DNA of 64,000 bases from Paenibacillus_AM sp052180255 (GCF_052180255.1 NZ_CP197466.1:4320030-4384029), one strand, 5' to 3'. Shown: positions 41,044 to 49,715, counted from the stretch's first letter. Translations and numbers: made by a program. The notes: generated from the letters alone by a model not told the origin.

Positions 41044-42423
41044 TTAATAAGGCAATCCGCCACCAGCAGCTGCCGGCATATTATCAGCATGTGTCCGATT
41101 AAGTGGTACGAATTTATTGTAATTTTTGAGGAACACCAGCTCAACCGTACCTACGGGACCATTACGCTGTTTGGCGATAATAATCTCGATGATGTTCTTC
41201 TTCTCAGACTCTTTGTCATAATAATCATCACGATATAAGAAAGAAACAATATCAGCATCTTGCTCAATGGAACCAGATTCCCGAAGGTCAGACATCATGG
41301 GGCGCTTATCTTGACGCTGCTCAACACCACGGCTTAGCTGAGACAGAGCAATAACGGGGACGTTCAATTCGCGAGCAATCTGCTTGAGCGTACGAGAAAT
41401 TTCAGATACCTCTTGCTGACGGTTATCGCCTTTACCACGTCCATGAATGAGCTGCAAGTAATCAATCAGAATCATACCCAAGCCCCGCTCCTGCTTCAGC
41501 CTACGGCATTTTGCACGAATATCAGCAACCGTAACAGCCGGTGAATCATCAATATAAATGTTTGCCTCAGAAAGCGACCCAATCGCCATCGTCAGCTTCT
41601 CCCAGTCTTCACTCTCAAGATTACCACTGCGAAGCCTTGTCGCATCGACATTAGCTTCAGCACAGATCATACGCTGTACGAGCTGCGCCGCACCCATCTC
41701 TAGTGAGAAGATCGCGACAGTTTCTTTTGCACGTACCCCAACATTTTGTGCGATATTAAGTGCGAATGCAGTCTTACCTACGGAAGGTCGAGCCGCGACG
41801 ATAATAAGATCGGATCGTTGAAAACCTGCCGTCATCTTGTCCAAATCTGGAAAACCCGATGGAATCCCTGTGTTCCCACCTTTATTCGAGTACAGTATTT
41901 CTACTTTCTCGAACACTTCCATCAGCACATCCCGAATCGATACAAATCCACTTGTCGCACGTCGCTGAGAAATTTCGAAGATACGAGCCTCTGCCTCACT
42001 AAGCATGGCACCGACATCATCGGAGCTTGCATAGCCGTTAGAGACAATTTGCGTCGCTGCTCGAATAAGGCGACGGAGCATCGATTTTTCTTCTACAATT
42101 TGTGCGTAGTAATCAATATTCGCAGATGTTGGTACAGCTGAGGCAAGATCCGAAAGATACGACACACCGCCTATATCTTCGAGAACACCCTTGTCCTGCA
42201 GTCTGGCTGTCAATGTAATGAGATCAATCGGTTCGTTCTCATCTGACAGTTCCAGCATCGTTTCGTAGATGCGCTGGTGCGATGGACGATAAAAGTCCTC
42301 CGTTGCTACCCGCTCCATCGCTGTGATTAACGCATCACTATCGAGCAAAATGGCACCCAATACGGCCTGCTCAGCCTCCGTATTTTGCGGGAGTACGCGA
42401 TCACCAAACATTTCTTCTCTCAC
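41044..42423 (-). CDS. dnaB: Replicative DNA helicase DnaB (DnaC of B. subtilis)
   Basis: The 459-residue helicase has an N-terminal DnaB domain (PQNTEAEQAVLGAILLD) and a RecA-like ATPase with Walker A ARPSVGKTAFALNIA, Walker B GMILIDYLQL, and LSQLSRGVEQRQDKRPMMSD. The hexamer unwinds DNA at the fork. GTG start at 42423 with GAGGTG upstream. It lies behind rplI as in most Bacillales. Confidence 0.98.
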   Translation of the reverse strand: MREEMFGDRVLPQNTEAEQAVLGAILLDSDALITAMERVATEDFYRPSHQRIYETMLELSDENEPIDLITLTARLQDKGVLEDIGGVSYLSDLASAVPTSANIDYYAQIVEEKSMLRRLIRAATQIVSNGYASSDDVGAMLSEAEARIFEISQRRATSGFVSIRDVLMEVFEKVEILYSNKGGNTGIPSGFPDLDKMTAGFQRSDLIIVAARPSVGKTAFALNIAQNVGVRAKETVAIFSLEMGAAQLVQRMICAEANVDATRLRSGNLESEDWEKLTMAIGSLSEANIYIDDSPAVTVADIRAKCRRLKQERGLGMILIDYLQLIHGRGKGDNRQQEVSEISRTLKQIARELNVPVIALSQLSRGVEQRQDKRPMMSDLRESGSIEQDADIVSFLYRDDYYDKESEKKNIIEIIIAKQRNGPVGTVELVFLKNYNKFVPLNRTHADNMPAAAGGGLPY

Positions 42424-42471
42424 CCATCACACCTCGCTTTCTGCATGGGACAGAAGCCCCACTTCATTTTA

Positions 42472-42918
42472 TTACTCTTCAATTACGTGCACATTTAGAG
42501 TCGCTGTTACATCATGGTGCAATTTCACAGGCACCTTCGTTACACCTAATGTACGAATTGCATCATCAAGTAGCATTTTACGTTTATCAATCTTGATTTT
42601 ATATTGTTTCTCAAGTGCTTCTGCCACTTGTTTGGTCGATACTGCACCAAATAGACGACCGCCTTCTCCAGCTTTTGCTGTCACTTTAACAGTCATTTCG
42701 CCCATTCTTTCACCCAAATCTTGTGCATCAGCCTTTTCTTGCTCTTTGCGTTTTACTTCTGCTTGTTTTTGTTGTGCAAGTGTATTTACAACCCCTTGTG
42801 TTGCAGGACTAGCAAGCTTACGTGGAATTAAGAAGTTAATTGCATAACCTTCCGAAATTTCCTTAACCTCACCCTTTTTACCTTGACCCTTTACGTCTTG
42901 TAAGAATACAACCTTCAT
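42472..42918 (-). CDS. rplI: 50S ribosomal protein L9
   Basis: The 148-residue protein has the N-terminal RNA-binding lobe MKVVFLQDVKGQGKKGEVKE and GYAINFLIPRKLA, a long connecting helix, and the C-terminal lobe with GRLFGAVST. It overlaps the gdpP stop by 4 bases, so the two are translationally coupled. Confidence 0.98.
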   Translation of the reverse strand: MKVVFLQDVKGQGKKGEVKEISEGYAINFLIPRKLASPATQGVVNTLAQQKQAEVKRKEQEKADAQDLGERMGEMTVKVTAKAGEGGRLFGAVSTKQVAEALEKQYKIKIDKRKMLLDDAIRTLGVTKVPVKLHHDVTATLNVHVIEE

Positions 42919-44876
42919 TCCAATAACCCCTCTTCCTCTTCAATATCTTTAATGGCCTGCTTCAGACGAATTTCTGCGTCTTCAAGTGTTCCTTCCAGCT
43001 GCGTTGCCGCATTGGTAAGATGTCCGCCGCCACCGAGTCTTTCCATGACAACCTGAACATTCATATCTCCCATTGATCGAGCAGATATCCCGATTAAGCC
43101 GTCTGGACGCCTTGCAATGACGAAGGATGCTAGAATATCTGTCATCCCAAGCAGCGTATCTGCAACCTGTGCAATCATGAGCTGTGAATGCATACGTCCA
43201 GATTTTGCAATGGCAAGCGCAATCGTTTGATTCATAATCTCGGTATGCTTAATGATTTCTGCTTTTTCAATATAAGAGCCTAAGTCTTCCTTCAGAATCG
43301 TCTGGATTACCGTAGCATCAGCCCCATTACGCCTTAAAAATGAAGCAGCCTCAAATGTCCTAGACCCGGTACGCTGTGTAAAACTCTTCGTATCCACAAC
43401 AATTCCTGCTAAAAGAACCGTCGCTTCAATGACTTCAAGCGTCAATTTCTCCGAGATATATTGCAATAATTCCGTGACAAGCTCACAAGTGGAGGAAGCA
43501 TACGGCTCCATATATACAAGCGTGGCATCCTGCAAGAAATCCTCACTGCGTCTATGGTGATCAATCACTACAATGCGATGGGTAAGTGATAACAACCTTG
43601 GCTCTGCCACCATTGATGCTTTATGTGTGTCACATACAACAGCCAATGTTCGTGGATTCATAATCTGCAGTGCATCTTCAGGTGTAATAAAGCGAGCATG
43701 CAGCTTCTCATCTTCTTCAATCGTCTCCATGAGCTTTTGAATCGATGGGTTCATGCCCTCCAGTACAATGTAACCTTCCTTACCGACAATTCGAACTGCC
43801 TTCAGTACACCAATTGCAGCACCGATTGCATCCATGTCCGGAAAGCGATGTCCCATAATGACAACTTTATCACTTTCTTTAATTAAATCCCGCAGTGCAT
43901 GAGAGATAACCCGCGCACGTACCCGCGTACGCTTCTCAATTGCATTAGAGCGCCCTCCATAGAAGCAAAGCTTCTGCCCTACCTTTACCGCCACTTGGTC
44001 GCCACCACGTCCTAGCGCCATATCTAAACTCGCCTGTGCCATTTGTCCAAGCTCTATGAGTCGCTCTTCGCCAGAAGCAATACCAATTGAAATGGTCAGC
44101 GGAATTTTGTATTCCATTGTCATATCGCGTACATCGTCCAGAATACCGAACCTCGTCGCTTCAAGCGCTTTTAACGACTTTTGATTCATAACGATTAGGT
44201 AGCGATCCGAAGATAAACGGCGTAAATAAATATCGTGTTTAATTGCCCAATCGTTAATCTCGCCCATCACTTTCGCTAAAAGAACGCTGCGAGTCTGATC
44301 GTCCATCCCTTGTGTTAACTCATCCCAATTATCCATCATCAGAATACCGATAACGGTCTTATCAGCCTCGTATCTCCGAGTCATTTCTGTAAAATCCGTT
44401 ACATCACGAAAATAAATAACGCGTTCTTTCACCTTCACGTTTGCCGCGTAAATGCGGTTGCCATACGTAATTTCGAACGATTCGTCTTTATCCTTTACAC
44501 GCTTAAAATCGGGTATTAACTCCACAAGCTCTTCTCCAATTGCAGAGGGACGCTTGAGCATCTTGGCAACAGCACCATTATGCCATTGAATCGTGCTTTC
44601 TTCATTAAAGATCAGAATCCCGATTGGCAATTCATTTAGTGCTGCGCTACCCGCTTTGCGTACTCGATGAGAAATCGAAGCGATATAATAATTCAAATCT
44701 TTTCGAAACGCAATCTCCGCATGAACCGTCACATACACAAGTATAGCTCCCACCAGCAGGAACAGTACACCCAACACCCATTGGTAGAAAAAAAGTGCAG
44801 CGGTCAGGAGTATCATTGTCCCGAAGATCCACAACATGTGTTGACCATGCCATCGCTTAACAAGAAACTTCGGCAT
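42915..44876 (-). CDS. gdpP: Cyclic-di-AMP phosphodiesterase GdpP (YybT)
   Basis: The 653-residue protein has two N-terminal TM helices (about 13-60), a degenerate PAS (about 75-150), a degenerate GGDEF (about 170-300) and a DHH-DHHA1 hydrolase with GHRFPDMDAIGAA, VCDTH, VIDHHRRSE and GGGHLTNAATQ. It hydrolyses c-di-AMP, controlling potassium balance and wall stress. ATG 44876 was preferred over GTG 44882 because AGGAG is 8 nt from the former but only 2 nt from the latter. Confidence 0.96.
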   Translation of the reverse strand: MPKFLVKRWHGQHMLWIFGTMILLTAALFFYQWVLGVLFLLVGAILVYVTVHAEIAFRKDLNYYIASISHRVRKAGSAALNELPIGILIFNEESTIQWHNGAVAKMLKRPSAIGEELVELIPDFKRVKDKDESFEITYGNRIYAANVKVKERVIYFRDVTDFTEMTRRYEADKTVIGILMMDNWDELTQGMDDQTRSVLLAKVMGEINDWAIKHDIYLRRLSSDRYLIVMNQKSLKALEATRFGILDDVRDMTMEYKIPLTISIGIASGEERLIELGQMAQASLDMALGRGGDQVAVKVGQKLCFYGGRSNAIEKRTRVRARVISHALRDLIKESDKVVIMGHRFPDMDAIGAAIGVLKAVRIVGKEGYIVLEGMNPSIQKLMETIEEDEKLHARFITPEDALQIMNPRTLAVVCDTHKASMVAEPRLLSLTHRIVVIDHHRRSEDFLQDATLVYMEPYASSTCELVTELLQYISEKLTLEVIEATVLLAGIVVDTKSFTQRTGSRTFEAASFLRRNGADATVIQTILKEDLGSYIEKAEIIKHTEIMNQTIALAIAKSGRMHSQLMIAQVADTLLGMTDILASFVIARRPDGLIGISARSMGDMNVQVVMERLGGGGHLTNAATQLEGTLEDAEIRLKQAIKDIEEEEGLLE

Positions 44877-44891
44877 TCTCACAGCTCCTAC

Positions 44892-45806
44892 CTAATTTTT
44901 TTTGTTAAAGCGTTCTCGCAATGGAAATGCCGTATCCATCAGTCCCAAAAAGCTGTAAGCCAGCATAATCGGCGGCAAGAATACCAAAAGCACAACCCCT
45001 AGAATGGGCAGCGCACGGCGCCATTTTTTCAAATAATCGATATAGGCCAAGAACGAAATTGCCTGTATCGTAAATGCTATAAGTAAGAGAGGATACAAAT
45101 TGATGACTAACGTATTCATCACCGATTTGGAACTTGGATTCATAAATAAATTCATAATCACAACCAAGAGATATAACCAAATGAAGCTCTTTGGCATTTT
45201 CCACTCACGAATCGGCTTCATTCCAGGTAAATTTTCACCTGATAAATTCATCAACCAACGTCCTACGCCATGAGTCACAAGCGCATAGAACGCGGCTAAG
45301 AGAATCAATAGCATAGGTAACATGCTAATCATCAAATCCAGATACACTTTTGGATCGAAATTAACGACCCCTTGCATCAAGTCTTCCGCAGATTTCAAAT
45401 AATCTTGCATCATCAATCGGAATTCGCCAACAAAGTTATGACCGGTCAAGGCACCGATAACCAAGCTTAACAACATTTCACCGAGTAGCATTAAGAACCC
45501 AAGTGTAACGACAGTCCGAGCGGACGATCTTTTCTTATACAAGGTCCCCATTACAATGCTGACTGGCAGCAAAAATAGCGATGTCAAAACAATAAACATC
45601 CCATATGGATAGGCCAGAACATATGCCAGCACAACCGAGACAACATAATACATAATAAATTTTTTCACATGCTCACGAACGAATAAGGCTATGACAGGAA
45701 TAATGAGAAAACTAATCGTTAGCAGTAAAAAATTCGTTCGGAAAGATAGCAGCATCGCCACATATACGGCTGCCCATACAATTGAAATCCATGTACGTTT
45801 GGTCAA
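44892..45806 (-). CDS. yybS: YybS-family (DUF2232) polytopic membrane protein
   Basis: The 304-residue protein has about eight TM helices, highly hydrophobic throughout, ending in a short basic tail (LRERFNKKN). The DUF2232/YybS family sits next to gdpP and rplI in Bacillales; its function is unknown though a transport role is often guessed. TTG 45806 was chosen because AGAGGTGA, which includes the stop of the upstream gene, lies 5 nt before it. Confidence 0.87.
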   Translation of the reverse strand: MTKRTWISIVWAAVYVAMLLSFRTNFLLLTISFLIIPVIALFVREHVKKFIMYYVVSVVLAYVLAYPYGMFIVLTSLFLLPVSIVMGTLYKKRSSARTVVTLGFLMLLGEMLLSLVIGALTGHNFVGEFRLMMQDYLKSAEDLMQGVVNFDPKVYLDLMISMLPMLLILLAAFYALVTHGVGRWLMNLSGENLPGMKPIREWKMPKSFIWLYLLVVIMNLFMNPSSKSVMNTLVINLYPLLLIAFTIQAISFLAYIDYLKKWRRALPILGVVLLVFLPPIMLAYSFLGLMDTAFPLRERFNKKN

Positions 45807-45811
45807 GGGGT

Positions 45812-46123
45812 TCACCTCTTAGATATATGTTCTTCCAGTGCAGAAATGTCCCCGTACCAATCTTCTAGCTGGTGGCCATCCGCTCTATGTTTCTTCATTT
45901 TTTCCATTATTGCCTCATCTAAACTTCGTAGAGGAATACCAAGTCGTCTCCCTAAGATGTATCCACTTGAAATCAGACTAGCCAGCGCATCAATCATTTT
46001 ATTCTGACTGCCTTCCCAGATCGCTCGCAACAAATGAGCCACTTGATCCACGATTTCCGTCTTCAGCCATTCAATGACTTTTACCCGTTTTGCTAGGTCA
46101 ACATCTTTATCCATATGAGACAA
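45812..46123 (-). CDS. MazG-like helical protein
   Basis: The 103-residue all-helical protein (DLAKRVKVIEWLKTEIVDQV, then LLRAIWEGSQNKMIDALASL) matches the short MazG-like proteins found next to yybS in Paenibacillus. It lacks the EExxE metal cluster of active MazG hydrolases, so catalysis is doubtful. TTG 46123 has AGGGGAG 7 nt upstream; the ATG at 46114 has a distant ribosome-binding site. Confidence 0.75.
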   Translation of the reverse strand: MSHMDKDVDLAKRVKVIEWLKTEIVDQVAHLLRAIWEGSQNKMIDALASLISSGYILGRRLGIPLRSLDEAIMEKMKKHRADGHQLEDWYGDISALEEHISKR

Positions 46124-46251
46124 ATCGACTCTCCCCTTCGTCAAACAAGCTACATCCTAATTATAGCATAAAATGGCGCTCGCTCCATAAAGAGAGTTGC
46201 TTTCCTCATGAGAAGGTTTGACTCCAGAATGAGCAATAATTGTTTTTCACA

Positions 46252-46286
46252 ACAAAAAAGCAGCAGGAACGAATTCCTACTGCTTC
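46252..46286 (-). terminator. Intrinsic terminator of the rpsF-ssb-rpsR operon
   Basis: Minus strand AGCAGTAGGAA / TTCCTGCTGCT, tetraloop TTCG, then TTTTTGTTG. Confidence 0.88.
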
Positions 46287-46301
46287 ATGCCTTCAGTTAG
46301 A

Positions 46302-46589
46302 CTACTCCGTAGTGTACGGAAGAAGTGCTACTGTACGTGAACGCTTAATTGCGATTGTCAACGCACGTTGATATTTCGCGGAAGTACCAGTCACACGACG
46401 CGGTAAGATTTTACCACGCTCGGAGATGAACTTCTTAAGTGTATCCGTATCTTTATAGTCAATGTGTTTAATTTTGTTTACAGTGAAATAGCAAACTTTA
46501 CGGCGTTTACCGCCTTTACCGCCACGACGTGGAGCAAACTTACGCTCGCCGCGATCTTCGCCGCCATTGTCTCTTTTTTGGAAACTCAT
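46302..46589 (-). CDS. rpsR: 30S ribosomal protein S18
   Basis: The 95-residue protein has a basic N-terminal extension (GERKFAPRRGGKGGKRRKVC) before the conserved core YFTVNKIKHIDYKD and RVTGTSAKYQRAL. It binds S6 in the 30S platform. Last gene of rpsF-ssb-rpsR. Confidence 0.97.
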   Translation of the reverse strand: MSFQKRDNGGEDRGERKFAPRRGGKGGKRRKVCYFTVNKIKHIDYKDTDTLKKFISERGKILPRRVTGTSAKYQRALTIAIKRSRTVALLPYTTE

Positions 46590-46609
46590 CGTATTCAGTC
46601 CTTTCTACT

Positions 46610-47095
46610 TTAGAATGGCAAATCATCATCCGATATATCAATCGGTTTTCCATCGTCAAAGAATGGGTCCTTCTGCTTCGTTTCGCGACCTCCACCAAAG
46701 CGACTTCCGCCGCCACTGTTTCCGCCCATATCGCCGCCTGCCGAGTAACTAGACTCTTCACGCTGCGCCGCGTTAGACGATTCCAAGAATCGAACATTGT
46801 CTGCAATCACTTCAGTCACATATACTTTGCGACCTTCGTTGTTGTCATAAGAGCGTACTTGAATACGTCCTTCGACAGCAGCTAGACGACCTTTGCGAAG
46901 ATAATTCGCACATGTCTCAGCGAGTTGCCTCCAAGTTACAACAGGGATAAAATCCGCTTCTTTCTCACGCGTTTGTTGGTTGGTAAATGGACGATCTACA
47001 GCCAAAGTGAATTGAGCAACTGCAACACCCGCTGGTGTATAACGAAGCTCAGGATCTTTAGTTAATCTGCCGATCAATATCACTCGATTTAGCAT
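46610..47095 (-). CDS. ssb: Single-stranded DNA-binding protein
   Basis: The 161-residue protein has an N-terminal OB fold (MLNRVILIGRLTKDPELRYT), a Gly-rich linker and the acidic protein-interaction tip DISDDDLPF. It coats ssDNA at forks. It sits between rpsF and rpsR as in all Bacillales. Confidence 0.98.
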   Translation of the reverse strand: MLNRVILIGRLTKDPELRYTPAGVAVAQFTLAVDRPFTNQQTREKEADFIPVVTWRQLAETCANYLRKGRLAAVEGRIQVRSYDNNEGRKVYVTEVIADNVRFLESSNAAQREESSYSAGGDMGGNSGGGSRFGGGRETKQKDPFFDDGKPIDISDDDLPF

Positions 47096-47141
47096 AAATG
47101 GCGCCCTCCTAACGATGATTACTTCACAAGCCTTTCATAGC

Positions 47142-47429
47142 TTACGCTACGTCATTAACGATTAGGTAACGAATAACTTCATCAGAAATTTTCATTACGC
47201 GATCCAATTCCGTTACTACAGCTGGTTCAGCAGTAAAATGAACAAGAACATAGTTCCCATCACGGAATTTGTTGATCTCATACGCTAGACGGCGCTTACC
47301 CATAAGGTCGTGCTTTGTAATTTCGCCACCGTTGTTCGTAATGATGCCTTGGAACTTCTCTACAGTAGATTGAACAGCTTCTTGCTCAATGTCTGTACGA
47401 ATGATGTACATCACTTCATATTTGCGCAT
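47142..47429 (-). CDS. rpsF: 30S ribosomal protein S6
   Basis: The 95-residue protein starts MRKYEVMYIIRTDIEQEAVQ with KRRLAYEINKFRDGNYVLVH in the core. ATG 47429 follows AAGGAGGTG; the longer frame to 47489 runs through the leader and is not used. First gene of the operon that also makes SSB and S18, probably autoregulated by S6:S18 at the leader. Confidence 0.97.
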   Translation of the reverse strand: MRKYEVMYIIRTDIEQEAVQSTVEKFQGIITNNGGEITKHDLMGKRRLAYEINKFRDGNYVLVHFTAEPAVVTELDRVMKISDEVIRYLIVNDVA

Positions 47430-47515
47430 GTATTTCACCTCCTTTTGGACTAAACGGCCCCCGATTGGGAGCAAGGAGCGAGTATTCATTAGTAAAAATA
47501 AAAAACTCGCACCCG
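47430..47515 (-). promoter_or_regulatory. Candidate S6:S18-binding mRNA leader of rpsF
   Basis: The leader RNA can form a long stem (GTGCGAGT pairing with ACTCGC) and a second hairpin CTCCC-AATC-GGGGG followed by CCGTTTAG. Known S6:S18 leaders expose CCG next to a hairpin. The match is structural only; I cannot align it to the full family model. Confidence 0.4.
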
Positions 47516-47518
47516 AAT

Positions 47519-47547
47519 ACTATACCAGATTAGCCCTTGTATAGCAA
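47519..47547 (-). promoter_or_regulatory. rpsF operon promoter
   Basis: Minus strand -35 TTGCTA (plus 47542-47547), 17 bp, -10 TATAGT (plus 47519-47524). Confidence 0.7.
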
Positions 47548-47583
47548 GTCTTTAGCTGAACTTGGTAGTGTTATGTCCCACAC

Positions 47584-47669
47584 TTGTCCACATGAGGATA
47601 ACCTGAAAGTATGATTTGTCCACAAGATGTTGATGTTTTATCCCCTTTTTGAAAAACTTGTTATCCACA
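47584..47669 (+). promoter_or_regulatory. DnaA-box cluster upstream of rpsF-ssb-rpsR
   Basis: TTGTCCACA (47584), TTGTCCACA (47616) and a perfect TTATCCACA (47661) lie within 86 bp, all in one orientation. The cluster lies about 40 bp upstream of the rpsF -35 box and 14 kb from dnaA. Confidence 0.65.
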
Positions 47670-47736
47670 TCTGTATAGATAACATACATAATTTTCAGCT
47701 ACGGGTACACTTTATGAGAGGTGGAGGTGATCAGAA

Positions 47737-47922
47737 GTGGGCGAACGTACCGAATTCCGTCCAGGTGAGAAAGTGCCTACCGACGGACAATATATGGAGA
47801 TTGGCGAAAATGATTTTCACATGGGTATCCAAAATCCACAAGTCGTAACTTTAGAACGTGGCGATGAATTTCCCAATACAACCAATCACAATCGTAAATG
47901 GACCAAGAAAACGATTCATTAA
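47737..47922 (+). CDS. YjzC-like small protein
   Basis: The 61-residue protein starts MGERTEFRPGEKVPTDGQYM and contains NPQVVTLERGDEFP, the pattern of the YjzC family of small Bacillales proteins of unknown role. GTG 47737 follows a strong GGAGGTGA. Monocistronic with its own terminator. Confidence 0.85.
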   Translation: MGERTEFRPGEKVPTDGQYMEIGENDFHMGIQNPQVVTLERGDEFPNTTNHNRKWTKKTIH

Positions 47923-47928
47923 AAGAAA

Positions 47929-47972
47929 AAACCTTCCATCAATGATTTTTAATCACGTTGGAAGGTTTTCTT
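47929..47972 (+). terminator. Intrinsic terminator of the yjzC-like gene
   Basis: AAACCTTCCA / TGGAAGGTTT stem, followed by TTC TTAT. Confidence 0.75.
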
Positions 47973-48008
47973 ATGTGCGAAATTACCTGTCATTAACTCT
48001 TTTTGCGT

Positions 48009-48043
48009 CAAAAAACCTCCCACATGCTCGTAGGAGGTTTAAA
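48009..48043 (-). terminator. Intrinsic terminator of the tRNA-Ser gene
   Basis: Minus strand AAACCTCC / GGGAGGTTTTTT, starting 24 bp after the tRNA 3' end. Confidence 0.78.
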
Positions 48044-48066
48044 TTTATAAGTCATATAAGTTGTAG

Positions 48067-48157
48067 TGGCGGAAAGAGTGGGATTCGAACCCACGCACGC
48101 CTTGCGACGCCTAGCTGATTTCGAGTCAGCCCCCTTGGGCCTCTTGGGTACCTTTCC
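48067..48157 (-). tRNA. tRNA-Ser, anticodon CGA
   Basis: The minus strand folds into a class II tRNA. The acceptor is GGAAAGG / TCTTTCC with discriminator G and an encoded CCA. Anticodon arm GCTGA-CTCGAAA-TCAGC, anticodon CGA. Long variable arm and T arm GTGGG-TTCGAAT-CCCAC. The 91-nt length includes CCA. It reads UCG codons. Confidence 0.95.
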
Positions 48158-48225
48158 GCGGTGACAACAAACTAAATATTATCACAAAATATTGTTTGTG
48201 ACAAGCTTTTTACAAGGGACGGTGC

Positions 48226-48456
48226 CTATTCCCGATCCGCCTCAGACGGATTTACTTGCCCCTCCGTCGCATGACGAAGCACTTTCTTGAGCTTACTCTC
48301 AAACTTGGCACGTGGCACAAGCACCGAGTGCTTACAGCCCACACACTTGATCCGAATATCCATACCTAGGCGAATTACTTCCATCTCATTCGTCCCGCAC
48401 GGATGAGACTTTTTCATTTGCACAATATCCCCAAGTCCATATTGTTTACGTTCCAT
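48226..48456 (-). CDS. DUF951 family protein (YyzM-like)
   Basis: The 76-residue protein shows GDIVQMKKSHPCGTNEMEVI and KCVGCKHSVLVPR; the HPCG and CVGC cysteines form a likely zinc site. A small conserved Firmicute protein near oriC, function unknown (a nucleic-acid-binding role is guessed in the family). Two bases from the mscS gene, same operon. Confidence 0.92.
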   Translation of the reverse strand: MERKQYGLGDIVQMKKSHPCGTNEMEVIRLGMDIRIKCVGCKHSVLVPRAKFESKLKKVLRHATEGQVNPSEADRE

Positions 48457-48458
48457 AT

Positions 48459-49337
48459 TTACTCAACCGCCTTTTCCGATTTTAGATAAGTAATCGTCTT
48501 CGGATACGGAATTTCAATTCCGTGTGTATCAAATTCTTTCTTAATCTCAGCGTGCATCAAACGTGTCACATCCGAATGCGTATTTGGTCGACATTCCGCT
48601 GTCGTTCGCAGCACAATTTCCGAGTTGCCCAGCGTTTGAACACCCAGCACCTTCGGTTCAGCTACAATGGAGTCATTGCTTTCGTATAAGCGCTGTGAGA
48701 CACTCTGCAGGACCCCTATCGCCTCTTCTACATTCGCTTCATATGCGATGGACACATCCACTACCGCGATGGAGTTGTGCAGGGAAAAGTTCGTCACTTG
48801 CTTGATGTTACCGTTAGGAATAATTTGAACTTCCCCCGTCCAACTTCGTACACGTGTTACACGAATTCCGATTTGTTCCACGGTTCCTTTGAACTGATCG
48901 ATTTGAACAACATCCCCTACCGCAAACTGATCTTCAAAAATAATAAAGAAACCCGTTATTACATCTTTAACTAAACTCTGTGCACCAAAACCGATTGCAA
49001 GACCTAGAACACCAGCCCCCGCAAGGATCGGTCCTAAATTCACACCTAACTGCGATAATATCAGCATGATGGCAATAAAATTAACTGTATATGAAATGAT
49101 GTTATTTGCTAATTTAAAAATCGTATTCGTACGTCTGACATCAATTTTAATCGGACTATGTTGCTTCGCAGCTATCATTTTGCTAATCGCTTTATTCGCG
49201 ATCTTCACAATCACTTTAGCTGCGATATAAATCGCGATGATTTGCAAAATATCAACTACCGTCGCAAGCAACTTATCCGGATCCTCAAAATAATTAATAA
49301 TACTTTGAACAATTTTATTCTCTTGTAACCAAGTCAC
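48459..49337 (-). CDS. MscS-family small-conductance mechanosensitive channel
   Basis: The 292-residue protein has two or three N-terminal TM helices; the pore helix region GAGVLGLAIGFGAQSLVKDVI and the beta domain FEDQFAVGDVVQI, then GTVEQIGIRVTRVRSW and IPNGNI, are diagnostic of MscS/YkuT. It opens on membrane tension to release solutes on osmotic downshock. GTG start overlaps the DUF3343 stop by 4 bases. Confidence 0.95.
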   Translation of the reverse strand: MTWLQENKIVQSIINYFEDPDKLLATVVDILQIIAIYIAAKVIVKIANKAISKMIAAKQHSPIKIDVRRTNTIFKLANNIISYTVNFIAIMLILSQLGVNLGPILAGAGVLGLAIGFGAQSLVKDVITGFFIIFEDQFAVGDVVQIDQFKGTVEQIGIRVTRVRSWTGEVQIIPNGNIKQVTNFSLHNSIAVVDVSIAYEANVEEAIGVLQSVSQRLYESNDSIVAEPKVLGVQTLGNSEIVLRTTAECRPNTHSDVTRLMHAEIKKEFDTHGIEIPYPKTITYLKSEKAVE

Positions 49338-49594
49338 GAGGGGGTTTCCTCCTCCATTATGTTCACATATCTGCCTTCTTTAATTGCATATATGCCTCGA
49401 ATCTCGATGTGTTCTTCTTTAATAATGCGCTTGACTAAGTCAAGTGATTCGCCTGGGAACTCTATGGATAACGCACAACCTGCTGTAATCGTTTTTGGCG
49501 TTGGGCACATATCGATCTCGATATCCGCATATTCTAACAGCATTTCAGCTCTTAGCGCCTGCTGGGTTGAGTCAAATGCGATAAGCATTAGCAT
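49334..49594 (-). CDS. DUF3343 family protein
   Basis: The 86-residue protein starts MLMLIAFDSTQQALRAEMLL and contains PTPKTITAGCALSIEF, with the conserved cysteine typical of DUF3343. In other genomes the family occurs beside cysteine-desulfurase-like genes; one such gene is nearby at 50939. A sulfur-carrier role is only a guess. Confidence 0.85.
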   Translation of the reverse strand: MLMLIAFDSTQQALRAEMLLEYADIEIDMCPTPKTITAGCALSIEFPGESLDLVKRIIKEEHIEIRGIYAIKEGRYVNIMEEETPS

Positions 49595-49633
49595 CCATTC
49601 ACCTTCTCCTAAACTTCTATCTGTATCTACTGC

Positions 49634-49663
49634 GTATAAATTTTCTCTTCTATCCGTATACTA
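49634..49663 (+). promoter_or_regulatory. Likely forespore (sigma-G/F type) promoter of yyaC
   Basis: GTATA (49634-49638), 18 bp, TATACTA (49657-49663). This fits the sigma-G pattern GHATR-18-CATNHTA with one mismatch; as a sigma-F site the GG of the -10 is missing. Confidence 0.5.
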
Positions 49664-49678
49664 GTAAAAAATATAAAT

Positions 49679-49695
49679 CTAGTATTGGATACTAG
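49679..49695 (+). repeat. Inverted repeat in the yyaC leader
   Basis: Perfect 7-bp arms CTAGTAT-TGG-ATACTAG between the expected start point and the ribosome-binding site; a possible operator or RNA hairpin. Confidence 0.5.
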
Positions 49696-49715
49696 GATTC
49701 CTTTTGGAGGTAAAC

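Noticed and set aside
42323..42847. 174-codon plus-strand frame antisense to dnaB/rplI
   Set aside because: It is a shadow of two well-supported conserved genes on the other strand.
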